Shown here piece after piece: positions 59,346 to 64,000 of a DNA stretch of 64,000 nucleotides; the first letter of the stretch is position 1; every line of letters begins with the position of its first letter. Location of the stretch: contig NZ_JAATIT010000001.1 in NCBI RefSeq assembly GCF_011926545.1, positions 1,506,469-1,570,468 on the forward strand. The letters run 5' to 3'. Below the pieces are notes generated by a model. The model saw only the letters and a program-made list of their open reading frames with translations, ran no database searches and had not been told where the DNA came from. The position numbers were made by a program, and so were the translations under genes. The DNA comes from Sphingopyxis italica (GTDB lineage: Bacteria > Pseudomonadota > Alphaproteobacteria > Sphingomonadales > Sphingomonadaceae).

Positions 59346-60959
59346 GTGACCGATCGCCGCGACATGCTCAAACTGGCCGGAGCGGGATTGCTGGGGACGG
59401 GCCTCTCGGGCTTCGGCGCCCCGGCGGCTCTTGCGAGCGGCGCACCCGCTTCGCCCGCCCCCGCGCCGGCGTGGGCGAAGGGCTTCGACGGCCAGCGCAA
59501 GGCCGACCTTGGCGACGGGCGCTTCCTCAATCCGATCATGGCGGGCGACCATCCAGATCCGTCGATCCTGAAGGATGGCGCCGACTATTATATGACCTTC
59601 TCGACCTTCGATAGCTATCCGGGTCTGGTCATCTGGCATTCGCGCGATCTGGTGAACTGGCGCCCGATCGGCCCCGCGCTCACCCGCAATATCGGCTCGG
59701 TCTGGGCGCCCGAACTCTGCAAGCACGACGGGCGCTATTATCTCTACGTTCCGACCAAGGGCCCGAACACAAGTTGGGTGATCTGGGCCGACCGGATCGA
59801 GGGACCGTGGAGCGATCCCGTCGATTTGAACCTCCCCAACCATATCGACCCCGGCCATGCGGTCGGCGAGGACGGGTCGCGCTGGCTGTTCCTGTCGGGC
59901 GGCGACCGCGTGCGCCTGTCGGACGATGGCCTGTCGCGCATCGGCGAGCCCGAACATGTTTATGACCCGTGGCGCTATCCGTCCGACTGGGTGGTCGAAG
60001 GCTTCGCGCCCGAGGGGCCGAAGATCGCGCGGCACGGCGACTATTATTACATGATCACCGCGGTCGGCGGCACCGCGGGGCCGCCGACCGGCCATATGGT
60101 GATCGCCGCGCGCTCGAAGTCGATCCACGGCCCGTGGGAAAATTGCCCCGCCAACCCGCTCGTTCGCACCAGATCGGCCGCTGAAAAATGGTGGTCGCGC
60201 GGCCATGCGACGCTCGTCGAGGGGCCGGCGGGCGACTGGTGGAGCGTTTATCATGGCTATGAGAATGGCTATTGGACCTTGGGCCGGCAGGCGCTGCTCG
60301 ACCCCGTCGAATGGACCGATGACGGCTGGTTCCGGATGAAAGGCGGCGATCTGTCGCAACCGATCGCCAAGCCCAAGGGCGGCACGGTCGCGGGGCCGCA
60401 CGGCATGGCGCTGTCGGACGATTTTTCGAGCCTAGCGCTCGGCGCCAAATGGAATTTCTTCAAGCCCGCGCCCGATGAGCGCCGCCGCGCGCGCGTCGAG
60501 GATGGCGCGCTGGTGCTGGCGGCTCGCGGCAAGGCGCCGGTCGATTCATCGCCCTTGCTGCTGATCGCGGGCGATCAGGCGTATCGCTTCGAATGCGATA
60601 TCGAGATCGCGCCCGGCGGCACCGCGGGGCTGATCCTCTTCTATGACGAGAAGCTCTATTGCGGGCTCGGCTTCGACGGCGCCCGCTTCGTCACCCACCA
60701 ATATGGCATCGAGCGAGCGCGCCCCGCCAATCCGCACGGCCGCCCGATGCGCATGCGCGTCACCAACGACCGCCATATCGTCACCTATGACACGAGCGGC
60801 GATGGCGGGAAAACATGGGTCCGCTTCGACCGCGGCATGGAGGTTTCGGGATACCATCATAATGTGCGCGGCGGCTTCCTGATGCTGCGCCCCGGGCTCT
60901 ATTCGGCGGGATCTGGCGAAGCGCGCTTTCGGAACTTCACCTTCCGCGCGCTCGATTAA
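59346..60959 (+). CDS. Secreted glycoside hydrolase family 43 enzyme (GTG start)
   Basis: The product is 537 residues. A twin-arginine-like signal (DRRDMLKLAGAGLLGTGLSG) is followed by the GH43 five-bladed propeller with catalytic Asp in GDHPDPSILKDGADYYMTFS and further blades to about residue 350. A C-terminal beta-sandwich (GH43_C2-like) ends the protein. Arabinosidase or xylosidase activity on pectin side chains is likely. I chose the GTG at 59346, which follows GAGGAGA. Its stop codon overlaps that of uxaA on the other strand. Confidence 0.88.
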   Translation: MTDRRDMLKLAGAGLLGTGLSGFGAPAALASGAPASPAPAPAWAKGFDGQRKADLGDGRFLNPIMAGDHPDPSILKDGADYYMTFSTFDSYPGLVIWHSRDLVNWRPIGPALTRNIGSVWAPELCKHDGRYYLYVPTKGPNTSWVIWADRIEGPWSDPVDLNLPNHIDPGHAVGEDGSRWLFLSGGDRVRLSDDGLSRIGEPEHVYDPWRYPSDWVVEGFAPEGPKIARHGDYYYMITAVGGTAGPPTGHMVIAARSKSIHGPWENCPANPLVRTRSAAEKWWSRGHATLVEGPAGDWWSVYHGYENGYWTLGRQALLDPVEWTDDGWFRMKGGDLSQPIAKPKGGTVAGPHGMALSDDFSSLALGAKWNFFKPAPDERRRARVEDGALVLAARGKAPVDSSPLLLIAGDQAYRFECDIEIAPGGTAGLILFYDEKLYCGLGFDGARFVTHQYGIERARPANPHGRPMRMRVTNDRHIVTYDTSGDGGKTWVRFDRGMEVSGYHHNVRGGFLMLRPGLYSAGSGEARFRNFTFRALD

Positions 60960-62437
60960 AGCGTCACGCCCGACTTCCAGATCGCGATATCGCGCTCTTC
61001 GTTGACCTCGGCTTTCGTCGGCTTTCCCGAGGCGGTGGCCGTGACGAGTTCGAGCAGCGCGTCGGCCGCCGCATCGAAACCGGCGTCGAGCACCGCCCCC
61101 GCGTCGAAATCGATCCACCCCGTCTTGCGCGCCGCGAGCGCGCTGTTCGACGCGATTTTGAGCGTCGGCGCCGGAAAGCCGAGCGGCGTGCCGCGCCCGG
61201 TGGTGAACAGGATGATCGTCGCACCCGCCGCGGTCAGTGCGGTCGAGGATACCGCGTCGTTGCCGGGCGCTTCGAGCAGCGTCAGCCCGGGAAGCGCCGC
61301 CTCTTCGCCATAGCGTCGGACATCGACGAGCGGCACCTGGCCGCCCTTCTGCACCGCGCCCAATGACTTTTCCTCGAGCGTGGTGATCCCGCCCGCGATG
61401 TTGCCGGGCGAGGGGTTCTCGCTCACCGGCTCGCCGTGGCGGATGAAATATTGCTTGAAATCGCGCACGAGCGCGGCGGTCTCGTCGAACACCGCGCGCG
61501 ACACCGCGCGGTCCATCAACATTTGCTCGGCGCCGAAGATTTCCGGAATTTCGGTCAGCACCACCTTGCCGCCCGCCGCCGCGACGGCATCGGCCATCCG
61601 CCCGACGAGCGGGTTGGCGGTGAGGCCCGAGAGGCCGTCGGAGCCGCCGCATTTGACGCCCAAAACCAGCTTTTCCAGCGGCACGTCGGTGCGCGGCGCG
61701 TCGGCGCAGGCCGCGACCAGTTCGTCGACCAGCGCGAGGCAGGCGGCTTCGTCATCCTCGACCGCCTGCGCCGACAGGGTGCGGATATGGGCGCGGCGAT
61801 CGGCTGGAATATGGTCCACCAGCGCGCCGAGCTGATTGCTCTCGCACCCCAGGCCGACGATCAACACGCCGCCCGCATTGGGGTGCTGCGCGAGCGCCGC
61901 GAGCAGCGCGCGCGTATGGCCGAGGTCGTCGCCGAGCTGCGAACAGCCGAAGGGGTGCTTGAACGCATGCACCCCGTTGATGCGCTCCGCATGGCGCTCG
62001 CCCGCGATCCGCGCGACGCGCGCGGCGAGGTTGCCGACGCAGCCGACGGTCGGCAGGATCCAGATTTCGTTGCGGGTGCCGACGCGGCCGTCGGAGCGGA
62101 CATAGCCCGCAAAGGTCCGGGAAGGCATGGCGGTGGGCGCTGCACGGGCGGCGGGCGGCGCGTAACGATAGTCGCCGTCGCTGCTCAGCACGGTCGCCAG
62201 ATTGTGGCTGTGCACATGCTCGCCGGGCGCGATGTCGGCGGTCGCGACGCCGATCGGAAAGCCATATTTGATCACAGCGGCGCCGCGCGCGATCGGCGCG
62301 AGCGCGATCTTGTGCCCGCGCCCCACGGCGACGGCGGCGCGCAGATCGCTGCCCGCGAACAGCGTCGTGCCCGGCGCGATGTCGGCGATCGTGGTCGTGA
62401 CATTGTCCGCCTCATGGACGCGCAGCGCCCCGCGCAT
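60956..62437 (-). CDS. uxaA: Altronate dehydratase UxaA
   Basis: The product is 493 residues. The N-terminal SAF domain (IAPGEHVHSHNLATVLSSDG) and the large domain with LGVKCGGSDGLSGLTANPLV are typical of altronate dehydratases. It makes 2-keto-3-deoxygluconate from altronate in the galacturonate branch. I chose the ATG at 62437; a GTG at 62461 would overlap the operator. It is divergent from the hydratase-like gene, with one LacI-type operator between. Confidence 0.93.
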   Translation of the reverse strand: MRGALRVHEADNVTTTIADIAPGTTLFAGSDLRAAVAVGRGHKIALAPIARGAAVIKYGFPIGVATADIAPGEHVHSHNLATVLSSDGDYRYAPPAARAAPTAMPSRTFAGYVRSDGRVGTRNEIWILPTVGCVGNLAARVARIAGERHAERINGVHAFKHPFGCSQLGDDLGHTRALLAALAQHPNAGGVLIVGLGCESNQLGALVDHIPADRRAHIRTLSAQAVEDDEAACLALVDELVAACADAPRTDVPLEKLVLGVKCGGSDGLSGLTANPLVGRMADAVAAAGGKVVLTEIPEIFGAEQMLMDRAVSRAVFDETAALVRDFKQYFIRHGEPVSENPSPGNIAGGITTLEEKSLGAVQKGGQVPLVDVRRYGEEAALPGLTLLEAPGNDAVSSTALTAAGATIILFTTGRGTPLGFPAPTLKIASNSALAARKTGWIDFDAGAVLDAGFDAAADALLELVTATASGKPTKAEVNEERDIAIWKSGVTL

Positions 62438-62455
62438 CGGATATTCGCTTGCCTT

Positions 62456-62469
62456 TGACACCGGTGTCT
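62456..62469. promoter_or_regulatory. LacI-type operator between uxaA and the hydratase-like gene
   Basis: TGACACCGGTGTCT is the most palindromic of the five sites (TGACACCGGTGTCA would be perfect). It lies in a 58-base gap between divergent genes and could control both. TTGACA (62455-62460), a possible -35 box for the rightward gene, overlaps it. Confidence 0.8.
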
Positions 62470-62495
62470 CTTACACCGCATCGCGGAAGAGGGAA

Positions 62496-63287
62496 ATGAG
62501 AAAGATGCTGGCGACAAGCGATCACGAGAATATAGCGCGGGTCCTGATCGACGCGCGTGCGCGAAAGACACCGCTTACCGCCTATCCCGGCGCGATGCCG
62601 CAGACGATGGCCGACGCCTATGCGATCCAGGACAGCGCGATCGCGTTCGACGGCCGCCGCATCGGCGGATGGAAGGTCGGACGAATCGCGCCCGATCTCG
62701 TCACCCGCTACGGCGGCAATCGCCTGACCGGCCCGATCTTCGCCGACGAGATTTTCGACGGCGCCACCGGCGAACCCGTGATGCCCGTCTATGCCGACGG
62801 CTTCGCCGCCGCCGAAGCGGAGGTGCTGCTCTGCTTCGGCGAGGTTGGCACGCGCGATTATGACATCGACAGCGTGCGCGGCTGCATCGCCGACGTCCGC
62901 ACCGGCATCGAGATTGCGAGCTCGCCCTTTCCCGAAATCAATCGCCACGGTCCCGCAGTCACCGCCTCGGATTATGGCAATAACAAGGGGCTGATCCTCG
63001 GCCCGCCGATCGCCGACTGGCGGAATGCCGATCTGATCCGCATGCCCGTCGAAATGGCGATCGACGGCGAAACCGTCGGCGCCGCGACGATGGAGGCCAT
63101 GCTCGACGGCCCGTTCGGCTCGGCGCTGTTCCTGATCAACATCCTGCGGACGCGCGGCATAGCTATTCCAGCCGGAACATGGGTGTCCGCCGGCGCGATC
63201 ACCGGTATTCATGAAATCAGGCCGGGCCAGCGCGCCGAAGCGGTCTTCGACGGAAAAATCCGCGTCGGCTGCTCGATCAAAAGCTAA
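62496..63287 (+). CDS. 2-keto-4-pentenoate hydratase-like protein (FAH superfamily, MhpD type)
   Basis: The product is 263 residues. It has RIGGWKVGRIAPDLVTRYGG, the acidic metal site FAAAEAEVLLCFGEVGTRDY, then GIEIASSPFPEIN and ASDYGNNKGLILGPPI, which follow the MhpD/DmpE hydratase pattern. Such enzymes hydrate 2-keto-4-pentenoate from aromatic catabolism, but here the context is uronate catabolism. It may act on a 2-keto-3-deoxy sugar acid; this is inference. I chose the ATG at 62496, which follows GGAAGAGGGAA. Confidence 0.8.
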   Translation: MRKMLATSDHENIARVLIDARARKTPLTAYPGAMPQTMADAYAIQDSAIAFDGRRIGGWKVGRIAPDLVTRYGGNRLTGPIFADEIFDGATGEPVMPVYADGFAAAEAEVLLCFGEVGTRDYDIDSVRGCIADVRTGIEIASSPFPEINRHGPAVTASDYGNNKGLILGPPIADWRNADLIRMPVEMAIDGETVGAATMEAMLDGPFGSALFLINILRTRGIAIPAGTWVSAGAITGIHEIRPGQRAEAVFDGKIRVGCSIKS

Positions 63288-63312
63288 TAGAGCCAAATAA
63301 CAGGAGAGGATT

Positions 63313-64000
63313 ATGGCACAGGCATTCGCGGACGGAGGTACGGCGACGCCGGTGCCAAGGACCGGCCGTTACCGCTGGCTGATCGTCGGGGTGCTGTTCG
63401 CCGCGACCACGGTCAATTATATCGACCGCACCATGCTCGGACTGCTCGCGCCGACGCTCGGCGATGAGCTCAAATGGACCGAGAATGACTATGGCAACAT
63501 CGTCACCGCCTTCCAGTTCGCCTATGCGCTGGGCTTTCTGCTCATGGGCTGGCTGATCGACCGCTTCGGTCCCAAGATCGGCTATGCGATCGCCATTTCG
63601 ATCTGGACCGTCGGCCATGTCGCGCATGGTTTCGCTTCGTCGGTCGTCTCCTTCATGCTGGCGCGCGTCATCCTCGGCGTCGGCGAGGCGGGGCACTTCC
63701 CCTCGGTCGTCCGCGCGTCGAGCGAATGGTTCCCGCAAAAGGAGCGCTCCTATGCGATCGGCTGGGTCAACAGCGCGACGACGATCGGCGTCATCCTGAC
63801 CGCGCCGACGGTCGCGCTGTGCATGCGCGTGCTCGGCTTCGACTGGCGCGAAACCTTCATCTATACGGGCGCTTTCGGCGTCCTGCTTCTGATCCTGTGG
63901 CTCTGGCTCTACAGCAACCCGCGCGAAAGCGGCAAGGTCAGCGAGGCCGAACTCGCATGGATCGAGCATGATCCGCCCGAAAAGATCGAACGCATCGGCT
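63313..64000 (+). CDS. MFS transporter, probable hexuronate permease (cut by window end)
   Basis: The visible 229 residues are the N-terminal half of a major facilitator. VNYIDRTMLGLLAPTLGDEL in the first helix-loop region and GWLIDRFGPKIGYAIAISIW then ARVILGVGEAGHFPSVVRAS match the anion/cation symporter family that includes ExuT. AGGAGAGG precedes the ATG. It is 25 bases after the hydratase-like gene and so in its operon. Hexuronate uptake fits the neighbours. Confidence 0.88.
   Translation, partial: MAQAFADGGTATPVPRTGRYRWLIVGVLFAATTVNYIDRTMLGLLAPTLGDELKWTENDYGNIVTAFQFAYALGFLLMGWLIDRFGPKIGYAIAISIWTVGHVAHGFASSVVSFMLARVILGVGEAGHFPSVVRASSEWFPQKERSYAIGWVNSATTIGVILTAPTVALCMRVLGFDWRETFIYTGAFGVLLLILWLWLYSNPRESGKVSEAELAWIEHDPPEKIERIG

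Noticed and set aside
1-64000. tRNA, rRNA, CRISPR, prophage or integrase features
   Set aside because: No conserved RNA genes, spaced direct repeats or phage or integrase proteins were recognised anywhere in the window.

Overview
The window looks like chromosomal DNA of a GC-rich alphaproteobacterium of the Sphingomonadales, with Sphingopyxis or a close relative the best guess. This is inferred from three things: the alphaproteobacterial SOS box (GTTC-N7-GTTC) in front of an imuA-imuB-dnaE2 cassette, the style of the two TonB-dependent receptors, and the make-up of the flagellar set. No rRNA, tRNA, CRISPR array, transposase or integrase was seen.

Region 1 (about 0.7-31.8 kb) is a nearly complete flagellar locus in several blocks. 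On the minus strand are a leaderless lytic transglycosylase-flhA-fliA operon, flgM-flgN and flgA. On the plus strand are flgBCDEFGHIJKL, motAB and a sigma-54 activator. On the minus strand again are fliD-fliS and a 15-gene operon fliEFGHIJKLMNOPQR-flhB, followed by a plus-strand flagellin gene. The promoters form a readable hierarchy. Four sigma-54 sites (GG-N10-GC with TGGCAC and GC boxes) precede the lytic transglycosylase operon, flgA, flgB and fliE. Four sigma-28 sites, close to TTAA-N15-GCCGTTAA, precede motA, fliD, fliC and flgM. The expected logic is activator plus sigma-54 driving the basal body, export genes and fliA, then FliA held by FlgM until hook completion, then filament and motor genes. 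No chemotaxis genes are present, and FliM lacks the usual CheY-binding peptide. FlgD, FlgE, FlgL and flagellin are all short.

Region 2 (31.9-37.5 kb) is the SOS mutasome imuA-imuB-dnaE2 behind a LexA box. Region 3 (37.5-43.3 kb) is a tripartite RND efflux operon (adaptor, pump, outer-membrane lipoprotein) with no local regulator.

Region 4 (43.5 kb to the end) is a pectin/uronate utilisation locus. It holds two TonB-dependent receptors, a secreted beta-helix protein, a LacI-type regulator, kduI, kduD, kdgK, a carboxylesterase, a pectate lyase-cupin-esterase operon, a GH43 enzyme, uxaA, a 2-keto-4-pentenoate hydratase-like enzyme and an MFS transporter cut by the window end. Five near-identical operators (TGACACCGGTTACC or close) lie at the promoters of nearly every transcription unit here and define a local regulon, probably controlled by the LacI protein encoded at its centre. 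Both branches of galacturonan breakdown are represented: the unsaturated branch by KduI-KduD-KdgK and the saturated branch by altronate dehydratase UxaA. KdgA, UxaB and UxaC are not in the window.

Other structure includes a 22-bp perfect inverted repeat between fliC and dnaE2, a pair of REP-like hairpins with identical loops and compensatory stems between kduD and kdgK, and clear rho-independent terminators after flgA, fliC and the second TonB receptor.
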